Origin: CAZHEV01 sp964531335 [NCBI: uncultured bacterium]
GTDB lineage: Bacteria > Eisenbacteria > RBG-16-71-46 > CAZHEV01
Length of the DNA: 13,253 nucleotides
Direction of reading: 5' to 3'
Assembly (NCBI GenBank): GCA_964531335.1
Contig: CAZHEV010000027.1
Span: 1 to 13,253, forward strand
Every line of letters starts with the position of its first letter. The stretch's first letter is position 1. Both the position numbers and the translations under genes were made by a program. Under the pieces are notes generated by a model, which did not search any database, was not told where the DNA came from, and saw only the letters and a program-made list of their open reading frames with translations. Shown here in pieces: positions 6,750 through 13,253 of the stretch.

Positions 6750-8156
6750 ATGAGAACACGCCCCGCTGCCCTTACGGGCGCGATTGCACTGGCCCTTTGC
6801 CTTGCGCCCACCGGTTGCGACGACGGCCCCGGCGGCCCGCGCCCGCCCGGCTCGGTCGAGGGAAAGGTGACCGAGGTCGAGTCCGGAGACGGCGTCGACA
6901 GCGCGCTCGTGGTGCTCGTGGACGTCGAGGATCTCGCGGTCGCGTCGGAGGTCGCCGCCACGGACGAGGAAGGCCTCTATAGAATAGACGGCGTCAGGCC
7001 GGGAGACTACGCGCCCCTTGTCTTTCACGAAGCGCTGGTGACCAGGGAGAGGCCCGCCCCGCGCGTGCCGGTGCGCTCGAACAAAGTCACCGATTTCGAC
7101 ATAGAGCTCGTCTACTTCGACTTCGCGGGGGAAGGAGGCTACAGGATCGAAGGCTCTGTCACCGACGCCGAGACGATGGAGCCCGTCCCCGGCGCCCACG
7201 TCGGGCCGGTGGTCGTGTTCGCAGGCGATCTCCAGGCCTACGCGGCGGGGTTCGCGCCGTGGTCCACCGTCACAGACAGCCTCGGATCGTTCTCGGTGCC
7301 CGGCTTTCTGTTAGGATCCCTCGGCGAGGACCGGGGGCTGGTGCCGATCAACGTCACAAAGGAAGGATACGAGCCGTCGACGATGATCGGGGAGGGCTTC
7401 ACGATACCCGAGATCCTCCCGCCGCTTCTTCCCCTTCCCGAGGGCGATGACAGGACGCTCTCTCTGGATTTCGTCCTACAGCCCCTGCCGGCGTCCGGCA
7501 CCGGCCCGCACGGGGCGGGCGCGGTCCGGGGGCGGCTGATGTCGCTCGGTCAACCCGTCGCCGGCGTGCTCGTCGGGGCGTCCGTATCATTCGTTTCCGA
7601 TCCCGACACCTTCCGCGCGCCGCCTGTCAACCCAGTGCCGGTGCCGGATAAAGTCGCCCGAACCGATCGAGACGGCTCGTTCACGATCGAGGGACTCACC
7701 CCCGGGAACTACTCGCTGGACCCCGCCTACCCCATCGACGACGGATATGTTTTCAGTACCTTCCTGCTGGGCCCTTCCGGGCCCAACTTCGTCGTGGAAG
7801 ACTCCTCGACCTTCGATTTCGGAATCATCGAGATGGGCAGGGCACTCCTGGCACTTAGCCCCGCGGTCGGCGCGGCCGTGCAGGACACCACCCCGGAGTT
7901 TCGTTGGAGCGCCGTTCCGGAAGCCCCCGGCTACACCTTCGTCGATTACGAACTTCAGTACGGCAACGGATGGGTCCTGTACTCGGTCGTGGACGATCTG
8001 ACCGAGCCGCGCTGGCAGATGCCGGTCTCGCGCGCTTTCTCCCCGGGAGACAACGTTCGCTGGGCGGTCCGCGCGAGGGCCTTCAGCCAGGCCCTGGGCG
8101 ATACCGTAACCATAGGTGTGCTCGAGTGGCCCGCCACGTTCAAGGTGGCGGAGTGA
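6750..8156 (+). CDS. Lipoprotein with carboxypeptidase-regulatory-like repeats
   Basis: Exported protein of 468 residues. The ATG at 6750 follows AAGGAGGT (6737-6744) and begins a signal peptide ending in LAPTGC, with probable lipidation at Cys 23. The -3 position is Pro rather than the usual Leu, so lipoprotein status is likely but not certain. The mature part has at least three carboxypeptidase-regulatory-like (CNA-B-type) beta-sandwich units. Each has a G-x-V-x-D start (SVEGKVTEVESGDGVDSALV; RIEGSVTDAETMEPVPGAHV; AVRGRLMSLGQPVAGVLV) and a TD-x-x-G-x-[FY]-x-[IV]-x-G-[LV] turn (TDEEGLYRIDGVRPGDY; TDRDGSFTIEGLTPGNY). A fibronectin-III-like segment follows (TTPEFRWSAVPEAPGYTFVDYELQY to the end). 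No enzyme active site is seen. It probably acts in adhesion, envelope structure or ligand binding. It is divergent from the ABC operon. Confidence 0.8.
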   Translation: MRTRPAALTGAIALALCLAPTGCDDGPGGPRPPGSVEGKVTEVESGDGVDSALVVLVDVEDLAVASEVAATDEEGLYRIDGVRPGDYAPLVFHEALVTRERPAPRVPVRSNKVTDFDIELVYFDFAGEGGYRIEGSVTDAETMEPVPGAHVGPVVVFAGDLQAYAAGFAPWSTVTDSLGSFSVPGFLLGSLGEDRGLVPINVTKEGYEPSTMIGEGFTIPEILPPLLPLPEGDDRTLSLDFVLQPLPASGTGPHGAGAVRGRLMSLGQPVAGVLVGASVSFVSDPDTFRAPPVNPVPVPDKVARTDRDGSFTIEGLTPGNYSLDPAYPIDDGYVFSTFLLGPSGPNFVVEDSSTFDFGIIEMGRALLALSPAVGAAVQDTTPEFRWSAVPEAPGYTFVDYELQYGNGWVLYSVVDDLTEPRWQMPVSRAFSPGDNVRWAVRARAFSQALGDTVTIGVLEWPATFKVAE

Positions 8157-8225
8157 CCTGACGCCGGCCCTCGGCGACGGGAGGTGATACGCGCGGCGGT
8201 CCCACGTTCGACGTGGTGGAGTAAC
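8134..8225 (+). repeat. Direct repeat of the lipoprotein gene's 3' end
   Basis: Bases 8134-8157, which code the end TFKVAE and stop, match 8202-8225 at 20 of 24 positions. The downstream copy would read PTFDVVE followed by TAA. All four differences allow a similar protein ending, which suggests the tail of a lost paralogue or tandem duplicate rather than a random repeat, but the match is short. Confidence 0.45.
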
Positions 8226-8258
8226 TCAATCGTGGCGCTCGTGAACAGGCGTCAATAG

Positions 8259-8306
8259 CCGCGGCCCAGCGCGGGCATCTTTGGTAACCGCGCGCCGGGG
8301 CGCGGT
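8259..8306. terminator. Possible terminator hairpins between convergent genes
   Basis: Two perfect inverted repeats lie between the convergent lipoprotein and ino1 genes. CCGCG-GCCCAG-CGCGG (8259-8274) is followed by CATCTTT on the plus strand. ACCGCGC-GCCGGG-GCGCGGT (8287-8306) has a 7-bp stem. Neither has a full T-tract, so they are candidates by position only. Nothing else is recognised in the 192-base gap. Confidence 0.35.
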
Positions 8307-8348
8307 ATCAGGGCCCCCCGCGCCCGCCGCGCCCGCCGCCTCAAGGAG

Positions 8349-9668
8349 CTAGTCGTAGTACTCGTTGCCCAGGTGGGTGATGAGCTCCTCGCCTTTGAGA
8401 TAGCGCAAGGTGTTCTTGAGCTTCATGAGCTGTATGAACAGGTCGTGCTCGGGATAGACACCCTCCGGCGTGATCGGGCTCTTGAAGTAGAAGGACAGCC
8501 ACTCCTGGATCCCGCGCATCCCCGACCGCTTAGCCAGGTCCATGAACAGCGTAAGATCCAGCACTATCGGCGCCGCGAGGATGCTGTCCCTGCACAGGAA
8601 GTCTATCTTTATCTGCATCGGGTAGCCCAGCCACCCGAATATGTCCAGGTTGTCCCACCCCTCCTTGTTGTCGCCGCGCGGAGGGTAGTAGTTTATCCGC
8701 ACCTTGTGGTAGAGATCCTTGTAAAGCTCCGGGTAGACCTTGGGCTGGAGAATGTACTCCAGGACACCCAGCTTGCTCTCCTCCTTCGTCTTGAAAGACT
8801 CCGGATCGTCGAGCACCTCGCCGTCCCTGTTCCCCAGGATGTTGGTCGAGAACCAGCCGTTGACGCCGATCAGCCTGGCCTTCAGCCCCGGCGCGAGGAT
8901 GGTCTTCATCAGCGTCTGGCCCGTCTTGAAGTCCTTGCCGGCTATGGGAACGTTCTTCTCCCTCGCCAGGTCGACGAGCGCGGGGATATCCACCGTCAGG
9001 TTGGGCGCGCCGTTCGCGAAAGGTATCCCGCTCGAGATCGCCGCGTAGGCGTAGACCATGCTCGGCGCTATCGCGGGGTCGTTCTTCTTCAGCCCCTCCT
9101 CGAACGACTCGATCGACCCATGGACGTCCTCGCGGGACATGAATACCTCGGTGCTCGCGCACCAGACCATGACCAGGCGGTCGCATCCCTCCGACTCCTT
9201 GAACCGGGCGATCTCGTCCTTGAGCGCCTGGGCCTTGTCCCACCAAGTGCCTTCCTTTATCACGTTGGGCCCGGAGAGCTTCTTCACGTACTTGGTGTCG
9301 AACACCGCGGCTCTCGGTTTTATCGTCTTCAGAAAGTCCTCGTACTGGTCCACGAGGCGGTTGTCCAGGACGCCGCAGTTGCGCGCCGACTCGTGCGCGT
9401 CGTCGGGGAAGATGTCCCAAGCGGCGAAGACGAGGTCGTCGAGCCCCGCCAGCGGCACCATCTCCTTTATGGCCGGGACCCTGTTCTCGGTCCTCTTGCC
9501 CAGTCGCACCGTGCCCATCTGGGTCAGAGAGCCGATGGGCTTGGAGGCGCCCTTTCGGATCGCCTCGACCCCTACTATGAACGTGGTGCTTACGGCGCCG
9601 AGGCCGACGAGAAGCACCCCGAGCTTGCCCTTGGGCTCCTCTATCTCGACAGGTTTTTCAAGAGGCAT
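8349..9668 (-). CDS. ino1: myo-Inositol-3-phosphate synthase
   Basis: Converts glucose 6-phosphate to 1D-myo-inositol 3-phosphate with bound NAD, the first step towards inositol lipids or inositol-containing solutes. The protein has 439 residues. An N-terminal NAD-binding Rossmann stretch is seen at 15-37 (GKLGVLLVGLGAVSTTF). It is followed by VWCASTEVF, FANGAPNLTVDIPAL (217-231), the conserved GKDFKTGQTLMKTILAP (244-260), VNGWFSTNILGNRDGEVLDDP, KVRINYYPPRGDNKEGWDN and the catalytic-region IKIDFLCRDSILAAPIVLDL (353-372). From memory the sequence is closest to the Bacteroidetes form, where the product feeds inositol phospholipids. The ATG at 9668 has an AGGAGGG ribosome site. It is 20 bases downstream of nuoI and so almost certainly the last gene of the nuo transcript. 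No CDP-inositol or phosphatase gene is present here. Confidence 0.95.
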   Translation of the reverse strand: MPLEKPVEIEEPKGKLGVLLVGLGAVSTTFIVGVEAIRKGASKPIGSLTQMGTVRLGKRTENRVPAIKEMVPLAGLDDLVFAAWDIFPDDAHESARNCGVLDNRLVDQYEDFLKTIKPRAAVFDTKYVKKLSGPNVIKEGTWWDKAQALKDEIARFKESEGCDRLVMVWCASTEVFMSREDVHGSIESFEEGLKKNDPAIAPSMVYAYAAISSGIPFANGAPNLTVDIPALVDLAREKNVPIAGKDFKTGQTLMKTILAPGLKARLIGVNGWFSTNILGNRDGEVLDDPESFKTKEESKLGVLEYILQPKVYPELYKDLYHKVRINYYPPRGDNKEGWDNLDIFGWLGYPMQIKIDFLCRDSILAAPIVLDLTLFMDLAKRSGMRGIQEWLSFYFKSPITPEGVYPEHDLFIQLMKLKNTLRYLKGEELITHLGNEYYD

Positions 9669-9688
9669 GACGACCCTCCTCGCGGGGC

Positions 9689-10222
9689 CTATCTCCAGAC
9701 GTCGTCGACAGGCTCAAAAGAAAGCAGTGTGTCTCTATCGTAGATGCAGCTTTTGCGATCGTACTCGCAGAAGGCGACGTGGCCCGTGTCCATCCGTATG
9801 GCGTCCTCCGGGCAGGCCTCGACGCAGAGGCCGCAGAAACAGCAACGGGCAATGTCCAGCTCGTAGACGACCGGGTACTTCTCGGTCTCCGTCTTGTCCT
9901 CGCGCTCGCCCCCCACTATGTTTATGCAGTAGTCGGGGCAGGCGGTGGCGCACATGAAGCAGGCGACGCACTTGGGCGACCCGTCGGTCCTCTTGGTGAG
10001 CCTGTGGCGGCCTCGGTACCTGCGAGCAACCCTGGCGGGCACGTCGGGGTACTGGAGCGTCACGGCCCCCGGCGCCACGTTCTTCATCCCTATCGCATGG
10101 GCTATGTGAAGCACCATGTTCTTCACGAAGTGGCGGGTCGTGATCAAAAGACCCCTCGTCAGCTCCACAATGTAGAGCTTCTCGGAAAGGGTCATCTTCT
10201 CCCTGCGATCGACTACTATCAT
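9689..10222 (-). CDS. nuoI: NADH-quinone oxidoreductase subunit I
   Basis: Connecting Fe-S subunit of complex I that carries electrons through two [4Fe-4S] clusters towards the quinone site. The 177-residue protein shows two complete ferredoxin motifs C-x2-C-x2-C-x3-C-P, at Cys 85/88/91/95 (CVACFMCATACP) and Cys 127/130/133/137 (CCFCGLCVEACP). The typical approach is GRHRLTKRTDGSP, preceded by TLQYPD. The amphipathic N-terminal helix (LYIVELTRGLLITTRHF) that lies on the membrane is present. I prefer the ATG at 10222 because AGGTGA precedes it at good distance. A GTG at 10231 and an ATG at 10195 are in frame, and homologues commonly begin near the latter. Spacing to nuoH is about 30 bases and to ino1 20 bases, so all are in one operon. 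nuoJ does not follow, contrary to the common order. Confidence 0.95.
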   Translation of the reverse strand: MIVVDRREKMTLSEKLYIVELTRGLLITTRHFVKNMVLHIAHAIGMKNVAPGAVTLQYPDVPARVARRYRGRHRLTKRTDGSPKCVACFMCATACPDYCINIVGGEREDKTETEKYPVVYELDIARCCFCGLCVEACPEDAIRMDTGHVAFCEYDRKSCIYDRDTLLSFEPVDDVWR

Positions 10223-10253
10223 CGTCCTCACCTGCGAAACCGGCGGCGGTGCT

Positions 10254-11351
10254 CTATGCCTTGAGAATCAGAATCACCACTCCGGTGATAAGCACGTTGG
10301 CAATGGCCAACGGCAGCATCATCTTCCAGCCCAGGTCCATGAGCTGATCGTACCTGAACCTGGGAAAAGTCCATCTTATGAGCAGCAACAGCCACACGAA
10401 GAAGAGCACCTTCGCCACGTAGGCCCCCACCTGGAACACGACCACCAGCCAGTGCGGCATAGCCACGAAGCCGCCGCCCACGGTGTGCAGGCCGTCCGCG
10501 GCCACGTACAGGAAGGGCAGCGACGCCTGCCAGCCGCCGAAGTAGAGCGTGGCTATCACCGCCGCGGCTATTATCGTCTCCACGAACTCGCTCATCATGA
10601 AAAGCCCGAACTTGAGCCCGCTGTACTCGACGAAGTACCCCAGTATCTCCGACTCGCCTTCCGGCATGTCGAAAGGTATGCGCTTTGTCTCGGCGACCGC
10701 GGCGGTGGCAAAAAGGAGGAAGCCCAGCGGCTGGAAGAAAAGGCCCCACCGCGGCAAAAAGCCGAACAGGAACCCTCCCTGGGCCTGGGCGATGTCGTCG
10801 AGCTGCAAGGTCTGGAAGACCATCACGATCCCCAGGACCGAAAGGCCCATGGCGACCTCGTAGGAGATCATCTGCGAGCCAGCCCGGGCCGCGCCCAGGA
10901 GACCGTAACGGTTGTTCGACGACCAGCCCGCGAGAAAGGCGCTCAGCACTCCCAGCGACGCGATGCCGAAGATGAACAGAATGCCGATGTTGAGGTCCGC
11001 TATCTGGAGCTTTATGGTGCGGCCCCCCACGTGCAGGACGTCGCCGAAGGGGATCACCGCGAACACGATAAGCGCAGGGACGATCGCCAGGAAGGGCGCG
11101 AGCGTGTGCATGAACTTGTTCGCGCCATCGGGGATGAAATCCTCCTTGGTGATCATCTTCAAGGCGTCGGCGATGGGGTGGAAAAGCCCTATGATCCTGA
11201 GCCCGAATATGTCGGCCCTGTTCGCGCCGATCCTGTCCTGCATCACGGCGCTCTGCTTGCGCTCGGCCCAGGTCATGATGGTGGCCAGGCCGAGGACCGC
11301 CATCACCATCACCATTATCTTCGCGAAAACTATGCCCAGATCGACCAACAA
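10254..11351 (-). CDS. nuoH: NADH-quinone oxidoreductase subunit H
   Basis: Membrane subunit of complex I that forms the quinone chamber together with the peripheral arm. The 365-residue protein is hydrophobic, with about eight membrane helices. Conserved loops are visible: WAERKQSAVMQDRIGANRA (28-46), GLFHPIADALKMITKEDFIP (55-74), NNRYGLLGAARAGSQMISYE (146-165), AETKRIPFDMPEGESEILGY (220-239, acidic residues expected near the quinone site) and RWTFPRFRYDQLMDLGWK (326-343). The second loop reads GANR where GPNR is more usual. The start is a TTG at 11351, eight bases after a clear GGAGGA (11365-11360). Within the operon it follows nuoF after a 116-base gap, where nuoG would normally be. Confidence 0.96.
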   Translation of the reverse strand: MLVDLGIVFAKIMVMVMAVLGLATIMTWAERKQSAVMQDRIGANRADIFGLRIIGLFHPIADALKMITKEDFIPDGANKFMHTLAPFLAIVPALIVFAVIPFGDVLHVGGRTIKLQIADLNIGILFIFGIASLGVLSAFLAGWSSNNRYGLLGAARAGSQMISYEVAMGLSVLGIVMVFQTLQLDDIAQAQGGFLFGFLPRWGLFFQPLGFLLFATAAVAETKRIPFDMPEGESEILGYFVEYSGLKFGLFMMSEFVETIIAAAVIATLYFGGWQASLPFLYVAADGLHTVGGGFVAMPHWLVVVFQVGAYVAKVLFFVWLLLLIRWTFPRFRYDQLMDLGWKMMLPLAIANVLITGVVILILKA

Positions 11352-11455
11352 GGATTGTGTCCTCCGGCTTGTAGCCGTGCTCTACCGGCGCGCTGCTGCC
11401 GCAGCTTGGCCATGGCGTCAACCGGCTGCCTGCGGCTTGTCGGCGCGGCGCGCGC

Positions 11456-11468
11456 GGCCGCCGCGGCC
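11456..11468. repeat. Small inverted repeat at the nuoF stop codon
   Basis: GGCCG-CCG-CGGCC forms a 5-bp stem that touches the nuoF stop codon (11470-11468) at the beginning of the unusual 116-base gap before nuoH. It might mark an RNA processing or attenuation point; in DNA this GC-rich it can also be chance. The rest of the gap shows no recognisable gene or nuoG fragment. Confidence 0.3.
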
Positions 11469-12769
11469 TACCAGGACGGCCCGAAGCCCATGTGCTTCGA
11501 GGCCGACGGCAGCGTGCACTTTTTCTCTTCTATGTGGGACTGAAACTCGTCCCTGAACTGCTTCAAAAAGCCCTGCATCGGCATCGCCGCCGCGTCGCCG
11601 AGCGGGCATATCGTCCTTCCCATTATGTTGCCGGCTATCTCCTCGAGGAGGTCGATGTCCCCCTCGCGGCCCCTGCCTTGGAGTATCCGCGCTAGTATGT
11701 CCCGCATCCACGGGCAGCCCTCGCGGCAAGGGGTGCACTGGCCGCACGACTCGTGTGCGTAGAATCTCGCCACTATGTAGGCGGCCTTGACCATGCACGT
11801 GCGCTCGTCCATGACCATGACGCCGCAGGAGCCGATCATCGAGCCCGCCTCCTTCACCGAGTCCACGTCCATCGCCACGTCCACCTGGTCGGCCTTCAGC
11901 ACAGGGGTGGACGATCCACCCGGTATCACCGCCTTCAGCGCCCGGCCTCCCTTTATGCCGCCCGCGTGGTCGTAGATCATCTCCCTGAGCGTGGTGCCCG
12001 AGGGCAGCTCGTAGACGCCGGGCTTTTCCACGTGGCCGCTTATGCCGTAGAGCCGCGTGCCACCGTCCTTCTCCGCGCCCAGCGAGGCGAACCAGTCGCC
12101 GCCCCTGTCCAAGATGTGCGGCACACAGGCCAGCGTCTCCACGTTGTTCACGACGGTGGGGCCGCCGAATATCCCCACCTGCGTCGGAAACGGCGGCTTG
12201 AGCCTCGGGTAGCCTCGCTTACCCTCGACCGACTCCATCAGCGAGGTCTCCTCGCCGCATATGTAGGCGCCCGCGCCGCGGACCACTATCATGTCCAGGT
12301 CGAAGTGCGTTCCCATTATGTTCTTGCCGAGGAAGCCCTTGGCGTAGGCCTCGTCTATGGCCGCCTGGAGCCTCTGCCCCGGGAACACGTACTCGCCTCT
12401 TATATAGATGTAGGCTATCTTGACGCCCAGAGCATAGGCCGCTATCGCCGACCCCTCGATCAACATGTGCGGGTCGTGCTCGATGATCACCCTGTCCTTG
12501 AAGGTGCCCGGCTCGCTCTCGTCCGCGTTGACCGCGAGCGACTTCTCCTTGTCCGACTCCTTGGGCATGAAGCTCCACTTGAGCCCGGTGGGAAAGCCCG
12601 CCCCTCCCCTGCCCCTGAGGTTGGAGGACTTGACCTCCTCTATGACCTCGTCGGGCGTCATCTTCTTCACGGCCTTCTCAAGAGCCTTGTACCCGCCCGA
12701 GGTCATGTAGACCTCCAGGGTGTGGGAGTTTTCGACCCCCACGTTTCTCAAAAGGATGCGCTCGCTCAA
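11468..12769 (-). CDS. nuoF: NADH-quinone oxidoreductase subunit F
   Basis: NADH-oxidising flavoprotein of complex I: it binds NADH and FMN and passes electrons to a [4Fe-4S] cluster. The 433-residue length is normal. The FMN/NADH glycine-rich loop is SSNLRGRGGAGFPTGLKW (48-65), followed by NADESEPGTFKDR (81-93) and RGAGAYICGEETSLMESVEG (164-183). The GGPTVVNNVETLA stretch is at 202-214. The cluster ligands are Cys 342, 345 and 348 (SCGQCTPCREG) and Cys 388 (TICPLGDAAA). The start is a TTG at 12769, overlapping the nuoE stop by four bases, with GGAGGA (12780-12775) five bases before it, so translation is coupled. NuoE-NuoF pairs also occur in hydrogenases and formate dehydrogenases, but nuoH and nuoI downstream favour complex I. 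Confidence 0.96.
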   Translation of the reverse strand: MSERILLRNVGVENSHTLEVYMTSGGYKALEKAVKKMTPDEVIEEVKSSNLRGRGGAGFPTGLKWSFMPKESDKEKSLAVNADESEPGTFKDRVIIEHDPHMLIEGSAIAAYALGVKIAYIYIRGEYVFPGQRLQAAIDEAYAKGFLGKNIMGTHFDLDMIVVRGAGAYICGEETSLMESVEGKRGYPRLKPPFPTQVGIFGGPTVVNNVETLACVPHILDRGGDWFASLGAEKDGGTRLYGISGHVEKPGVYELPSGTTLREMIYDHAGGIKGGRALKAVIPGGSSTPVLKADQVDVAMDVDSVKEAGSMIGSCGVMVMDERTCMVKAAYIVARFYAHESCGQCTPCREGCPWMRDILARILQGRGREGDIDLLEEIAGNIMGRTICPLGDAAAMPMQGFLKQFRDEFQSHIEEKKCTLPSASKHMGFGPSW

Positions 12770-13248
12770 GACGCTCCTCCGTTACCCAGCTTAGCGATTA
12801 TGCCGTCTACCACCTCGGGCGTCAGGTTCTCGTAGTAATCATCGTTTATCTGCATCATAGGGGCCGTGCCGCACGAGCCCAGGCACTCGACCGTGGACAG
12901 CGTGAAAAGGCCGTCCTCCGTGGTCTCGCCCACCGTTATGCCGAGCTTGTCCTCCAGATATGTGATCAGATGCTCCGCCCCGAGCAGCGAGCAACTGAGG
13001 TTGTGGCAGACCTGGATGTGGTACTTGCCCACCGGCTCCTTGTTGAACATCGTGTAGAACGAAGCGACGCCGTGTATGTGGGATACGGGCACGTCCATGA
13101 GATCGCTCAGGTAGCCCTCGACCTCCTGCGTGAGCGTGCCGAACTCCCTCTGGGCGAGCCACAGCACCGACTTCACCGCCGCCCTCTTGTCGGGATAGTG
13201 GTGCAGTATCTCCTCGTAATCTTTCAGAGCGTTTTCCGAGAACTGCAT
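12766..13248 (-). CDS. nuoE: NADH-quinone oxidoreductase subunit E
   Basis: Thioredoxin-like [2Fe-2S] subunit that sits beside NuoF in the NADH-dehydrogenase tip of complex I. The 160 residues match family length. Homologues begin in the same way with a helical domain (FSENALKDYEEILHHYPDKRAA then LAQREFGTLTQEV), so the ATG at 13248 is probably the true start, although only five upstream bases are in the window and the ribosome site cannot be judged. Cluster ligands are Cys 81 and Cys 86 (CHNLSC) and Cys 122 and Cys 126 (ECLGSCGTAP). The HIHGVASFYTMFN motif is at 57-69. It ends in a four-base overlap with nuoF. nuoA-D or another promoter-proximal gene would lie beyond the right edge. Confidence 0.95.
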   Translation of the reverse strand: MQFSENALKDYEEILHHYPDKRAAVKSVLWLAQREFGTLTQEVEGYLSDLMDVPVSHIHGVASFYTMFNKEPVGKYHIQVCHNLSCSLLGAEHLITYLEDKLGITVGETTEDGLFTLSTVECLGSCGTAPMMQINDDYYENLTPEVVDGIIAKLGNGGAS

Positions 13249-13253
13249 CTTGT

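Noticed and set aside
6331-6759. N-terminal extension of the binding protein (frame open for another 143 codons)
   Set aside because: The extension is Arg/Ser/Pro-rich noise and crosses the promoter; the lipoprotein signal starts at 6330 with its own ribosome site.
8311-8348. GC-rich CCCGCCGCG repeats as a possible CRISPR or REP element
   Set aside because: Short, irregular C/G runs with no spaced repeat unit.

Overview
The window is GC-rich bacterial chromosomal DNA with densely packed genes, frequent TTG starts and two lipoprotein-type signal peptides, which suggests a diderm (Gram-negative-type) envelope. The inositol-phosphate synthase resembles, from memory, the roughly 430-residue form found in Bacteroidetes. 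The organism may therefore lie in or near the FCB group or an uncultured high-GC phylum. No rRNA or tRNA is visible, so this placement is weak.

Layout: (1) Positions 1-354 (minus) hold a broken IS1-type transposase remnant. (2) 720-2009 (plus) encodes a protein made almost entirely of 40-residue TPR repeats, with a four-copy 13-bp tandem repeat running across its stop codon. (3) 2227-2535 (plus) encodes a small MTH1187/YkoF-family thiamine-binding protein with a good ribosome site and a plausible promoter. (4) 6408-2612 (minus) is a three-gene peptide/nickel-type ABC importer operon: lipoprotein binding protein, then DppB-like and DppC-like permeases. It has a near-consensus promoter and three strong stem-loops between the binding-protein and permease genes, and no ATPase genes lie nearby. 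(5) 6750-8156 (plus), divergent from that operon, encodes a lipoprotein built of carboxypeptidase-regulatory-like beta-sandwich repeats. (6) 13248-8349 (minus) is one closely spaced cluster, nuoE-nuoF-nuoH-nuoI-ino1. It encodes the NADH-input subunits and two connecting subunits of respiratory complex I, followed by myo-inositol-3-phosphate synthase.

How the genes fit together: nuoE/nuoF would take electrons from NADH through FMN and Fe-S clusters, nuoI would carry them through two [4Fe-4S] clusters, and nuoH forms the membrane subunit at the quinone site. nuoG is not between nuoF and nuoH where it usually lies, and after nuoI the operon continues with ino1 instead of nuoJ-N, so the complex I genes must be split over several loci. 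The ABC operon would import oligopeptides or a similar solute using ATPases encoded elsewhere.

I found no convincing new defence or mobile system. The most unusual features are the nuo-ino1 operon without nuoG, the stem-loop cluster inside the transporter operon, the tandem repeat across the TPR stop codon, and a short repeat of the lipoprotein gene's 3' end just downstream of it.
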